Below are positions 37,019 to 45,279 of a DNA stretch of 64,000 bases, piece by piece. Positions within the stretch are counted from its first letter, which is position 1. The number at the start of each line of letters is the position of its first letter. Where the stretch lies: NCBI RefSeq assembly GCF_900111945.1, contig NZ_FOYO01000001.1:1743751-1807750 (forward strand), given 5' to 3'. This DNA comes from Litoreibacter janthinus. Lineage in GTDB: Bacteria; Pseudomonadota; Alphaproteobacteria; Rhodobacterales; Rhodobacteraceae. Below the pieces are notes generated by a model, which was not told the DNA's origin, made no database searches, and saw only the letters and a program-made list of their open reading frames with translations. A program made the position numbers and the translations under genes.

Positions 37019-37191
37019 TAGGCTGCGACGGCGGCGCGGGCCAGATAGATGGCGACAAACAGGCCGATGAGGCCAAAGATGATGGCGAACCCGCCCGCAT
37101 ATTGCGCCATGTCCAGACGGTTTCCGCCTTTGCGTTTAGCCACGACCGCGCCAAGTAGCGCGCCGAAGAGCATACCAATTAGAGGGGCCAT
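37018..37191 (-). CDS. Small two-helix membrane protein
   Basis: A 57-residue protein, MAPLIGMLFGALLGAVVAKR then a short polar loop (KGGNRLDMAQ) and a second helix (FAIIFGLIGLFVAIYLA). Its TAA overlaps the ATG of the VWA gene (TAATG) and it starts six bases after the DUF2927 gene stop, so it is translationally linked within this operon. The tight packing and codon pattern support it as real. Function unknown. Confidence 0.8.
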   Translation of the reverse strand: MAPLIGMLFGALLGAVVAKRKGGNRLDMAQYAGGFAIIFGLIGLFVAIYLARAAVAA

Positions 37192-37197
37192 AAGTGC

Positions 37198-38562
37198 CTA
37201 GCTCCGTACCCGGCGGGGGGCCAATGCTTTGATCTCATTCAACCGCGCCCGCACATTGCGTTCCGAGCCGAAGCCATAGCGGCCCCATCCCAGACTGTCG
37301 AGCCTGACGCTGTGGGCCTCTTCGTCGCGGCCAGCGGCTTGTAGTGCCTCGGCCTTGATCATCAGAAGCGTTGCCAAAAGGGCGGCGTTGGAAGAGTTGC
37401 GGGCGGCGGGGATGCCTTCGTCGGTTAACCGGATTGCCACATCAAGCTGACCAGAGGACAGAGCAAAGGCCGCCATCTGGGTGTTGACATGGGCGGCATG
37501 AACGGAGGCGCCGTAGAGTTGTTTGTAGATGTTGCCGGATTGAACAAACGCGGAAATCGCGGTTTCAGGTTTGGTTGCCAGCGACACGCGGCCTTGCACG
37601 AAGAGCGAGAAGGCCAACCGGTTGTCTTTCCAGCCTTGCGCTTGGGCGATTTTCACCGCTTTGGCGGCCTGAGCAGCGCGTTGCGATTGCGATGTGCGGA
37701 GCGCCAGTGCGGATGTAATGGCGTCATTCCACTGCTTTGGCGTGCGATTTGCCCCTGCATTCGTCGCGCGGTTCCCACGAGGATTCAGTCGGCTCAATAC
37801 CCCGGGCAGAACACGAGCGACCTGCCCACGAGTCATGCCGTTGCGCAGCTCCGGCGAATAGTATGCGCGCAGGATCAGCATGTCGAAGCCGGTCAGGATC
37901 GTGTGGAAATTGTCGTCGTTAAAGATGCTGTCGGGCAGCCGGTAAAGATCATTCAGCGGGCCAAGAGCCTGCGAGATTTCCTCGTGCAGGCAGTCGCGCA
38001 CCTCTTGAGGGGAGACGTCGCTTGGGATGATAACGGTTGCCTTGGTCCGGTTGGACAGGCGCGTCCAGTCGGTTGTGCCATTGCCGCGATTGCGTTTGAA
38101 CTGCGACCATCCGGTGACATTTGGAACCACGAAACACGCGGCTTGCGGGACAGCTTTTTGCAGGGTTTTGCGCGGGATCGCCTCGACAGTGATTTGAGCA
38201 TCTTCGCCGCGCTTGGCGCGCGAGATATCGATGCCAGCCTCAGAGCGTAGGCGCCCCAGCAACCGCGCCAGATCGCCTTCGAGCGAGGCGGGTGCTTGAC
38301 CGGCGACGGCCACTTTGATCGGGCCTTCAAATCTGGTGAGCCATGGCAGCGGGCGACCGCTTTCCATTTGGAACGTCAGATCCAGAAAGTCCTGAGCAAT
38401 TTGTAAATTTGGTCTGCTCACCCCACCGGCCCGTTGGCTGGAGAATGTTTTCATCGGGGGGAGCGACGTTGCGACGGCCGAGTTGCGTCCAGCCACCTCG
38501 TTATCGGTGGTTGGCACACAGGCGGCCAAGAGGCACAGAATCGGAACAGCTAAGCGGCGCAT
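37198..38562 (-). CDS. DUF2927 domain-containing lipoprotein
   Basis: A 454-residue lipoprotein: signal peptide with lipobox LLAAC in the first 16 residues, then a DUF2927 domain (FLDLTFQMESGRPLPWLTRF ... DCLHEEISQALGPLNDLYRL ... SIFNDDNFHTILTGFDMLIL). The C-terminal ~150 residues look like helical TPR-like repeats (AISAFVQSGNIYKQLYGAS). The HEE and D-N-F-H pattern hints at a metalloprotease-like fold, which is inference. The true start is the ATG at 38562; the frame is open 26 codons further. Confidence 0.88.
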   Translation of the reverse strand: MRRLAVPILCLLAACVPTTDNEVAGRNSAVATSLPPMKTFSSQRAGGVSRPNLQIAQDFLDLTFQMESGRPLPWLTRFEGPIKVAVAGQAPASLEGDLARLLGRLRSEAGIDISRAKRGEDAQITVEAIPRKTLQKAVPQAACFVVPNVTGWSQFKRNRGNGTTDWTRLSNRTKATVIIPSDVSPQEVRDCLHEEISQALGPLNDLYRLPDSIFNDDNFHTILTGFDMLILRAYYSPELRNGMTRGQVARVLPGVLSRLNPRGNRATNAGANRTPKQWNDAITSALALRTSQSQRAAQAAKAVKIAQAQGWKDNRLAFSLFVQGRVSLATKPETAISAFVQSGNIYKQLYGASVHAAHVNTQMAAFALSSGQLDVAIRLTDEGIPAARNSSNAALLATLLMIKAEALQAAGRDEEAHSVRLDSLGWGRYGFGSERNVRARLNEIKALAPRRVRS

Positions 38563-38828
38563 CAGACGGTTATACCTAGGTTTTCGCAACTTGGTGCGAA
38601 ATTTACATAACCCGATGAATTCGTGGCGTTGTGGACACAATCAAGTGCACGGCAGCCCAATGGGTCGAAACCGTATCCAATGACGTTGTGCCGCAAAGGC
38701 AGCGTTACTCTTATTTCCACGGTGTATTCCCGCCTGTGCTCGATTGGGTCTGTATAAATAGTCCTATTAAGGCGCCATTTTGTGGCGAATTGGGCATTTT
38801 GCGGGCTATTGTTGCCGGTTCCGAAGTT

Positions 38829-39698
38829 TTAGCGTTGGCCGCGGGCCATGAAAGCCAATCTCTCGAATAGATGTACGTCTTGTTCGTTCTTTAACAAGGC
38901 CCCGTGCAGGCGGGGTAACGCAGACGTTCCATTCTGTTTCAAATCTTCGGCAGTTAGATCCTCGGCCAGCAACAGCTTTAGCCAGTCCAGAACCTCGGAG
39001 GTGGAGGGCTTTTTCTTCAACCCGCTGGTTTCGCGCAACTCATAGAACTGGGTGAGCGCAGCAGTCAGCAGGGCTGGCTTGAGGCCGGGGAAGTGGACCT
39101 CGACGATGGCACGCATGGTGTCCATATCGGGGAAGCGGATGTAGTGAAAGAAGCAACGGCGCAGGAAGGCGTCCGGCAGTTCTTTCTCGTTGTTCGAGGT
39201 GATAATAACGATGGGTCGCTGCCGCGCCTTTACCGTCTGGCCAGTCTCATAGACGTGGAATTCCATCCGGTCGAGTTCTTGAAGAAGGTCGTTGGGAAAT
39301 TCAATGTCGGCCTTGTCGATCTCATCAATCAAGAGAACACATTTCTCTTCGCGTTCAAAGGCTTGCCAGAGTTTCCCGCGCTTGATGTAGTTCGCCACAT
39401 CATGCACTTTTGCATCCCCGAGCTGGCTGTCGCGCAGCCGCGAGACCGCGTCATATTCGTAAAGGCCCTGTTGCGCCTTGGTGGTAGATTTGATGTGCCA
39501 CTCGATCATTTCCAGCCCAAGCGCGTCGGAGACCTGACGGGCCAGTTCCGTCTTGCCGGTTCCAGGCTCGCCTTTGACCAGCAAAGGACGCTCCAGAGTT
39601 ACAGCGGCATTCACGGCCACCGTCAGATCGTCGGTCGCGACATAGCTGTCGGTTCCGGTGAACTTGAGGGGGCGTGCAGGTGTCGTCGTGGAATCCAT
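38829..39698 (-). CDS. MoxR family AAA+ ATPase
   Basis: A 289-residue MoxR-type ATPase with Walker A (GEPGTGKTE), Walker B (LLIDEIDKADIEFP), sensor 1 (IIITSNNEKELP) and arginine fingers (AFLRRCFF). It likely remodels a client with the VWA protein encoded two genes downstream. A 266-base gap separates it from the DUF2927 gene. The ATG at 39698 begins MDSTTTPARPLKF; the upstream open frame is without family match. Confidence 0.93.
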   Translation of the reverse strand: MDSTTTPARPLKFTGTDSYVATDDLTVAVNAAVTLERPLLVKGEPGTGKTELARQVSDALGLEMIEWHIKSTTKAQQGLYEYDAVSRLRDSQLGDAKVHDVANYIKRGKLWQAFEREEKCVLLIDEIDKADIEFPNDLLQELDRMEFHVYETGQTVKARQRPIVIITSNNEKELPDAFLRRCFFHYIRFPDMDTMRAIVEVHFPGLKPALLTAALTQFYELRETSGLKKKPSTSEVLDWLKLLLAEDLTAEDLKQNGTSALPRLHGALLKNEQDVHLFERLAFMARGQR

Positions 39699-39883
39699 AA
39701 GCAAAACAAGCCTCTGTGACGCGGGGTTGAGAAAGAAAAAAGTGATCGCGCTCCCTCTTTTAACTCCCCTTATCTGCGTGACAAGGGGGGGAGCTTCGGT
39801 TACGAGGACGCAGGGAAGTTTAAGCTGAACGTGTTTTTGAGTCGCACTTAAAACCACTTACAGCGTGAGAGTGAGGAACTGGG

Positions 39884-40306
39884 ATGAAAGCCGAAGCATT
39901 TCTGCCCGATGATTATCGCCCGGCCGAAGATGAGCCATTTATGAATGAGCGTCAGACCGAGTATTTTCGCCGCAAACTGTTGGATTGGAAGGCTTCCATT
40001 ATGGAAGAGACCGCCCAGACCATCGAAGGCATGAAAGACGGCACACGCAACATTCCGGACGTCGCTGACCGTGCCTCGGAAGAGACCGACATGGCGTTGG
40101 AACTGCGCACCCGCGATCGCGAGCGCAAACTGATCTCGAAGATCGACGCAGCCCTGCGCCGCATCGACGAAGGTGAGTATGGCTATTGCAGCGAGACGGG
40201 CGAGCCCATTTCGCTGAAGCGCCTTGATGCGCGTCCAGTCGCCACAATGAGCCTTGAAGCCCAAGAGCGTCATGAGCGCCGCGAGAAAATCCACCGCGAC
40301 GATTGA
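39884..40306 (+). CDS. dksA: RNA polymerase-binding transcription factor DksA (single-cysteine type)
   Basis: A 140-residue DksA, which acts in the secondary channel of RNA polymerase with ppGpp. The coiled-coil tip has DVADRASEETD with the acidic residues needed for activity. The zinc-finger region keeps only the first of four cysteines (YGYCSETGEP); the rest are Thr, Ser and Ala, as in the single-cysteine DksA described for Rhodobacter sphaeroides. Preceded by GTGAGGAACTGGG and followed by a terminator. Confidence 0.94.
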   Translation: MKAEAFLPDDYRPAEDEPFMNERQTEYFRRKLLDWKASIMEETAQTIEGMKDGTRNIPDVADRASEETDMALELRTRDRERKLISKIDAALRRIDEGEYGYCSETGEPISLKRLDARPVATMSLEAQERHERREKIHRDD

Positions 40307-40335
40307 TAATTTCTGAACAGTTGTTCAGTGTGAAA

Positions 40336-40367
40336 GCCGCCGGTGCCGCAACGCGCCGGCGGTTTTT
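40336..40367 (+). terminator. Rho-independent terminator
   Basis: GC-rich stem CCGCCGG / CCGGCGG, extendable on both sides, followed by five T. It ends dksA. Confidence 0.85.
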
Positions 40368-40382
40368 CTTTGAGAGCTTGCC

Positions 40383-40973
40383 GTGCTGAATTTTGCCGCC
40401 GCCATCTTTTTGTTGATTATCACTCCGGGGCCGGGGGTTCTGTCTCTTGCCGGCGTGGGGGCGGCGTTCGGCTTTCGGTCCGGCCTGCGCTACCTGACGG
40501 GGTTGTTCATCGGCACCAACCTTGTCGCGCTGGCAGTGGTCACGGGCCTTGGCGCGCTGGTTCTGGCCAATCCGGTGATCCGGCTGGTGCTTCTTGGCGC
40601 TTCTACTTGCTATTTGCTCTATCTTGCCGCCCGGATCGCGTTGGCAGGGTCCAACATCGCCTTCTCACCCGCAACGCGCAAACCCGGGGTGAGGGACGGG
40701 TTGCTGCTCCAGGCCGTGAACCCCAAAGCCTATGTGGTCAATACCACGCTGTTTTCCGGTTTTCCGATCTTCCCAGAGGCCTACGGTCTGGAAGTGGCGA
40801 CCAAGTTCCTGATCATCAATGTGATCTGGCTGGCGATCCACTTCCTGTGGCTTTGGGCGGGGAGCGCTGTGAAACGAATGGCGCTGCCGCCACGAACCCA
40901 ACGGATCATCAATGTGGGCATGGCGCTGGCGATGCTGGTCGTGGTCGGGCTGGCCGCATGGAGTGCGTTTTAG
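40383..40973 (+). CDS. LysE family amino-acid exporter
   Basis: A 196-residue LysE/RhtB transporter with about five to six membrane helices. The N-terminal ITPGPGVLSLAGVGAAFGFRSG is diagnostic, and LLLQAVNPKAYVVN matches the family's conserved second half. It would export amino acids or analogues. The start is a GTG at 40383, 16 bases after the dksA terminator. The gene overlaps the convergent xthA by four bases. Confidence 0.92.
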   Translation: MLNFAAAIFLLIITPGPGVLSLAGVGAAFGFRSGLRYLTGLFIGTNLVALAVVTGLGALVLANPVIRLVLLGASTCYLLYLAARIALAGSNIAFSPATRKPGVRDGLLLQAVNPKAYVVNTTLFSGFPIFPEAYGLEVATKFLIINVIWLAIHFLWLWAGSAVKRMALPPRTQRIINVGMALAMLVVVGLAAWSAF

Positions 40974-41752
40974 GCTGCAAGCTCCACCCAGACCGGCACG
41001 TGATCCGACGGCTTTTCGCGGCCACGGTATTCCTTGTCGATCTGACAGTCCTTGAGCAGGTCTGCCGCCTGTGGGGTGAGCAGCAAGTGGTCTATGCGGA
41101 TGCCGTCATTTTTGTTCCACGCACCGGCTTGGTAGTCCCAGAAGCTGTATTGCTCTGGCGCAGGGTTTCGGGTGCGGAACGCTTCGGTAAAGCCGAGATT
41201 CAGGATACGGCGATAGGCCGCGCGGCTTTCGGGATGAAACAGGGCATCATCGCGCCACGCATCGGGGCGGGCGGCGTCGATGGCTTGAGGGATGATGTTG
41301 TAGTCGCCCGCCATCATCGCAGGTATTTCTGAAGCGAGCAGTTCTTGCGCGCGGGAGTGCATCCGCTCCATCCATGCAAGCTTGTAGTCGAATTTGGGGC
41401 CGGGACGCGGGTTGCCGTTGGGCAGGTAGAGTCCGCAAAGGCGGACGGGGTGCGTCTCGCCCATTACCGTGGCTTCGATCCAGCGGGCCTGTTCGTCGCT
41501 GTCGTCGCCGGGCAGGCCGCGTGTTACGTCTTCCAAGGGCAGTTTTGACAGGATCGCGACCCCGTTAAAGCTTTTCATGCCGTGCGTTTCGACATTGTAG
41601 CCCATGTCCTCGAAGTGCTCGCGCGGGAAGCCTTCGTCGACGGTTTTGATTTCCTGCAACAGCGCCACGTCGGGCTGCGTTTCTGACAACCAATCCGTCA
41701 GAGCGTTGAAGCGAGCCTTAATGCCGTTGATATTGAATGTCGCAATTTTCAT
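40970..41752 (-). CDS. xthA: Exodeoxyribonuclease III
   Basis: A 260-residue AP endonuclease/3'-5' exonuclease of base-excision repair. It has FNINGIKARF, LLQEIKTVDEGFP with the metal-binding Glu, AGDYNI, and the C-terminal IRIDHLLLTP and SDHVPVWVEL carrying catalytic Asp/His. Length fits XthA. It diverges from a small conserved gene at 41983. Confidence 0.95.
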   Translation of the reverse strand: MKIATFNINGIKARFNALTDWLSETQPDVALLQEIKTVDEGFPREHFEDMGYNVETHGMKSFNGVAILSKLPLEDVTRGLPGDDSDEQARWIEATVMGETHPVRLCGLYLPNGNPRPGPKFDYKLAWMERMHSRAQELLASEIPAMMAGDYNIIPQAIDAARPDAWRDDALFHPESRAAYRRILNLGFTEAFRTRNPAPEQYSFWDYQAGAWNKNDGIRIDHLLLTPQAADLLKDCQIDKEYRGREKPSDHVPVWVELAA

Positions 41753-41982
41753 GGTTCAGGCCCCCTTTAGCGCCACTGGTATCAAGCATGCAAAGGGCAG
41801 GGGCAAGAGGGGAGCCTGCCCTTGGGACCTAACGAAGGCACCACATCTGCACAATTTTTGAGCAGTCGGCTTGCGAGGCCGTTCAATATGGGCCGATATG
41901 GCAAGTTTTCCCCGCAGTGTCACAGGCGCGCAACCAGTATAAGGTCGTTAGGAATCGCTATCCGCCAATTCGGGAGTCCGCA

Positions 41983-42261
41983 ATGCTGAAGTTTTTGTTT
42001 CGAGGTCGTGAAAAAGATGTTGTGGTGGAAACCCAGCGTCAAAGCTTCGAGCGCATTGTGTCGGAGTTGAACGCAGCCATTGACGGGCTGTCGGTCAAAC
42101 CGCGCATCACTTTGGACCCCGCTACCGGACATGTTGATCTGCATTTGCCCGAACAGTTGCCCGATGAGGCATTGGCCTTGCCAGCGCCAACGGACGAGGC
42201 CGAGCAGGTCACAGAAGAAACCGCCGAACCCGAGAACACGGCGGAAAGTAAGGTCGCCTGA
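41983..42261 (+). CDS. Conserved hypothetical protein
   Basis: A 92-residue soluble protein. The first ~60 residues look structured (MLKFLFRGREKDVVVETQ, then helix FERIVSELNAAIDG, then PRITLDPATGHVDLHLPEQL); the last 30 are acidic low complexity (Glu, Ala, Thr). A GGGAG site lies seven bases before the ATG and a terminator follows, so it is a single-gene unit. I do not recognise a family. Confidence 0.75.
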   Translation: MLKFLFRGREKDVVVETQRQSFERIVSELNAAIDGLSVKPRITLDPATGHVDLHLPEQLPDEALALPAPTDEAEQVTEETAEPENTAESKVA

Positions 42262-42288
42262 CAGGTAATTCTGCAAGTGACGTCTGAG

Positions 42289-42325
42289 CGGCCACGCCAG
42301 GGTGCACCGGCGTGGCCGTTTTTTT
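42289..42325 (+). terminator. Rho-independent terminator
   Basis: Ten-base perfect stem CGGCCACGCC / GGCGTGGCCG with a ten-base loop, followed by seven T. Confidence 0.93.
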
Positions 42326-42441
42326 GTGTCAATATTTTGTGCTGAGTTGGGGACTCAGAACCCAAAATGACCGCGCGCCTGCCCTATTCGCGCCCCGATT
42401 CCAGATCATTTCATAAGGCGACCAATTTGAAAGGGAACGCC

Positions 42442-42645
42442 ATGAACCGCCTGATACCCCTCGCCCTGGCCGCCACGATGGCGCTGGCTGGCGCAGCAAG
42501 CGCCAAAACGGTGAAATACGTTGAAACCGTCACCCGTGCGGACGGATCGCGGATTGTCACGATCACGACGGTTCTTATGCCGTCCGATATCGTTGTAACC
42601 CGCGCATCTCTTGAGCGGTCGCTGTTGCGCTCCAACCTGCGCTAA
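42442..42645 (+). CDS. Small exported protein
   Basis: A 67-residue protein with a signal peptide (MNRLIPLALAATMALAGAA, cut near SAK). The mature part of about 45 residues is Val/Thr/Arg-rich and strand-like (VETVTRADGSRIVTITTV). AAAGGGAA lies about seven bases before the ATG. No family recognised. Confidence 0.7.
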   Translation: MNRLIPLALAATMALAGAASAKTVKYVETVTRADGSRIVTITTVLMPSDIVVTRASLERSLLRSNLR

Positions 42646-42805
42646 ACGGTAAAACATAGCCTTACAGCCCGTCTTTGTGGCTGAAAGGACACAACCGATC
42701 TGCTGATTCGGGGGGCAATGTCATAATTGCGCCCCTTTTCTGTGTTCTGTTTCTACAAACGAAATCAATAATTAATAAAAAACAAAACACTGCATGAGGC
42801 AGACC

Positions 42806-42991
42806 ATGAGAGTAGTACTGGTGTTGGGTGCCGTATTGGCGCTGACAGCCTGTGGCGTTCCCGAATCTGAGGACGTTCAGGCTTCCCGTGGGGCCATTCA
42901 AGGGCTCTATTTCATCCCTTTCGATCCTGAAGTTCTGGAGAATTCGCCAGCTTGGGACGCCGCTTTGGAAGAATACAAACGCGAAATGTGA
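42806..42991 (+). CDS. Small lipoprotein
   Basis: A 61-residue protein with a short signal peptide and lipobox (LALTAC, then GVPES), so a lipid-anchored mature peptide of about 45 acidic residues (FIPFDPEVLENSPAWDAALEE). GAGG lies five bases before the chosen ATG at 42806; an ATG four codons earlier is less likely. A terminator follows. Function unknown. Confidence 0.72.
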   Translation: MRVVLVLGAVLALTACGVPESEDVQASRGAIQGLYFIPFDPEVLENSPAWDAALEEYKREM

Positions 42992-43014
42992 GGGTGAAGA
43001 CACTCTAGAGATGC

Positions 43015-43044
43015 GGGGCGCGCTGGCAAAGCGGCGCCCCTTTT
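43015..43044 (+). terminator. Hairpin terminator between convergent genes
   Basis: GGGGCGC / GCGCCCC stem with an inner CGC/GCG extension, followed by four T. It ends the small lipoprotein gene and faces the convergent erpA. Confidence 0.7.
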
Positions 43045-43052
43045 GCGTTTTG

Positions 43053-43382
43053 CTACATCGAGAACGACGTGCCACACCCGCAAGAGGATGTGGCATTCGG
43101 GTTCTCTATGACGAAGCGTGCGCCGATCAACTCTTCCGAGAAGTCGATCACCGCATTGGACAAAAACGGCAAGGAAACGGAGTCGACCACGACCGTTTCG
43201 CCGTCTTTCGACAAGATCAAATCATCCTCAGCGGCGGTATCAAGCTTGATATCATACTGAAATCCCGAGCAACCGCCGCCATCGACGGCAACGCGCAAGG
43301 CTTGCCCCTGCTGGGACGCACCGATCTCGGCCAGCCGCGCAAAGGCGCGGTCGGTGACTTTTGGGGGCAGGGCAAGGTCCAT
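43053..43382 (-). CDS. erpA: A-type iron-sulfur carrier (ErpA/IscA family)
   Basis: A ~109-residue HesB/IscA/ErpA-type protein that delivers Fe-S clusters to targets. The three conserved cysteines are present: GGGCSGFQY and the C-terminal SSCGCGTSF. Position next to dgt and argS is the conserved alphaproteobacterial location of erpA, though IscA and ErpA cannot be told apart with certainty from sequence alone. The ATG at 43382 has GAGG at good spacing; an ATG three codons earlier is possible. Confidence 0.88.
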   Translation of the reverse strand: MDLALPPKVTDRAFARLAEIGASQQGQALRVAVDGGGCSGFQYDIKLDTAAEDDLILSKDGETVVVDSVSLPFLSNAVIDFSEELIGARFVIENPNATSSCGCGTSFSM

Positions 43383-43457
43383 CGCTCGCATCCTCTATGA
43401 GTGCGCGTTTGTTCAGAACGTAAGGCGGCCCAAGTGCGATCTCAAGTCACAGCGGCG

Positions 43458-43871
43458 TCAGACGGGAAAATTCTCGAAGTCGTCACCTTCGTCATTGGTC
43501 GCTCCTTCGGAGCCCACATAAGCCTCGGCTTGCGCGCGGTCTTTGAATTCAAAGCTGCGGATCGTGGTGCCGGGAAGGATTTTGCCTTCAAGCACAGCCA
43601 TGTCGCGGATCCATTTTTGGTTGGAGACTAGGGCTACCTTTTTTACTTTCCCGATCACTCCGAAAAGCTGGGGCAGACGCTTCATTTCTTCGAGAATGGC
43701 GCCAGCCTCTGGAAATTCGATGTCGTGATAGATCGCGAGCATGCGGCCATCTTCCATTTGCTTGGTCAGGGGCAGCAGGGCATCAAGGCCTGCCGCCATC
43801 TCTTCGGCCGTGATTTTGCCGCCGATTTCGATCTGGATGAGGTTTTTGCCGGTCTTCTCTACGGTGAACAT
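43458..43871 (-). CDS. SpoIIAA-like (STAS-fold) protein
   Basis: A 137-residue protein with the SpoIIAA-like pattern: EIGGKITAEEMAAGLDALLP, LAIYHDIEFPEAG, and KVKKVALVSNQKWIRD. This is the STAS-like fold common in proteobacteria and without known function. The last 15 residues are acidic. It lies 66 bases upstream of erpA on the same strand and diverges from dgt with 152 bases between starts. Confidence 0.85.
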   Translation of the reverse strand: MFTVEKTGKNLIQIEIGGKITAEEMAAGLDALLPLTKQMEDGRMLAIYHDIEFPEAGAILEEMKRLPQLFGVIGKVKKVALVSNQKWIRDMAVLEGKILPGTTIRSFEFKDRAQAEAYVGSEGATNDEGDDFENFPV

Positions 43872-44023
43872 GGTCTGCGTCCTTTTGGTTGGGGTCGGGG
43901 AGTCCTGTTCGCCCCTTATATTTGGGGGGCGAACGACGGATGTGCAACGGGGTGCGCCCTCTCGTCACGGCGGGCGGGGTGGTGTAGGACACCACAAAGA
44001 CGCACCGAAACGAGGATACCCAC

Positions 44024-45196
44024 ATGCTGGCCGCCTATGCCTGCCACCCCAGCGAGAGCCGAGGACGGCTATATCCCGAGGACGAAAGCACCTTTCGGTC
44101 CTGTTTCCAGCGCGACCGTGACAGGATCATCCATGCCAGCGCCTTCCGCCGTCTCAAGCACAAGACACAGGTGTTCATCGAACACGAGGGCGACTATTTC
44201 CGCACGCGACTGACGCATTCCATCGAAGTAGCGCAAGTCGCGCGGACCATTGCTGGGGTGCTGGGACTTAACGAAGAGCTTACCGAAGCTGTCGCCTTGG
44301 CCCACGATCTTGGTCACACGCCGTTTGGCCATACCGGCGAAGAGGCGCTGGACGCGCTGATGGCGCCCTATGGCGGGTTCGATCACAACGCGCAGGCGTT
44401 GAAAATCGTGACCTCGCTGGAGCGACACTACGCTGAATGGGACGGGCTGAACCTGACATGGGAAACGCTGGAGGGCATTGCCAAACATAATGGTCCGGTG
44501 ACCGGAAAGCTGCCATTCGCACTGTCGGAATATTCCGCGCGCCACGATCTGGAGTTGGGCACCTATGCCAGCGCAGAGGCCCAAGTGGCGGCCTTGGCGG
44601 ATGACATCGCTTACAACAACCACGACTTGCATGACGGGCTGCGGGCGGAATTGTTCTCGACCGACGAGCTGGCAGAATTGCCATTGGTGGGCCCGTGTTT
44701 TGCGCGGGTAGACGAACTCTATCCCGGGCTGAACTATTACCGCCGCCGACATGAAGCGTTGCGACGGTTTTTTGGCGTGCTGGTTGAGGATGTTATCGCG
44801 GTTGCGCAACGGCGCTTGGACGACTTGGCCCCGACATCGGTATCGGACATTCGTGGAGCAGGGCGGGCGATGGTTCAGTTCTCGCCGGAGGTTTGGTCGC
44901 AGTTGAAAGTGATCCGCGCGTTTCTGTTCACCCGCATGTATCGCGCCCCTGCCGTGGTCGAGATGCGCGTGCAGGTCACTCAGGTCGTGAATGAGTTGTT
45001 CCCGCTGTTCATGACGCAAACAGATTTGCTGCCCAAACAGTGGCGCAAGGATGTGGAAGACGCCGAGGACGAAACCGCCTTGGCGCGCATCGTCGCGGAT
45101 TACATCGCCGGCATGACAGACCGTTTCGCGCTGCAAGAGCATGAGCGCTTGATCGGCGGCGTTGCCGCCGACAGCTATGTGATCGAGCGCGGTTAG
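44024..45196 (+). CDS. dgt: Deoxyguanosinetriphosphate triphosphohydrolase-like protein
   Basis: A 390-residue HD-domain dNTP triphosphohydrolase. The N-terminus has RDRIIHASAFRRLKHKTQVF and RTRLTHSIEVAQ; the HD motif is ALAHDLGHTPFGHTGE. Such enzymes cleave dNTPs to nucleosides and triphosphate and help keep the nucleotide pool balanced. It precedes argS by 83 bases in the conserved erpA-dgt-argS order. Confidence 0.94.
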   Translation: MLAAYACHPSESRGRLYPEDESTFRSCFQRDRDRIIHASAFRRLKHKTQVFIEHEGDYFRTRLTHSIEVAQVARTIAGVLGLNEELTEAVALAHDLGHTPFGHTGEEALDALMAPYGGFDHNAQALKIVTSLERHYAEWDGLNLTWETLEGIAKHNGPVTGKLPFALSEYSARHDLELGTYASAEAQVAALADDIAYNNHDLHDGLRAELFSTDELAELPLVGPCFARVDELYPGLNYYRRRHEALRRFFGVLVEDVIAVAQRRLDDLAPTSVSDIRGAGRAMVQFSPEVWSQLKVIRAFLFTRMYRAPAVVEMRVQVTQVVNELFPLFMTQTDLLPKQWRKDVEDAEDETALARIVADYIAGMTDRFALQEHERLIGGVAADSYVIERG

Positions 45197-45279
45197 CATG
45201 TCGTGGCTGATTATGCCCTTGCGGGGGTGGACGAGGCCCACGGGCGTGATAAACCGCGCAAGACTAATGAGGTAAGACG

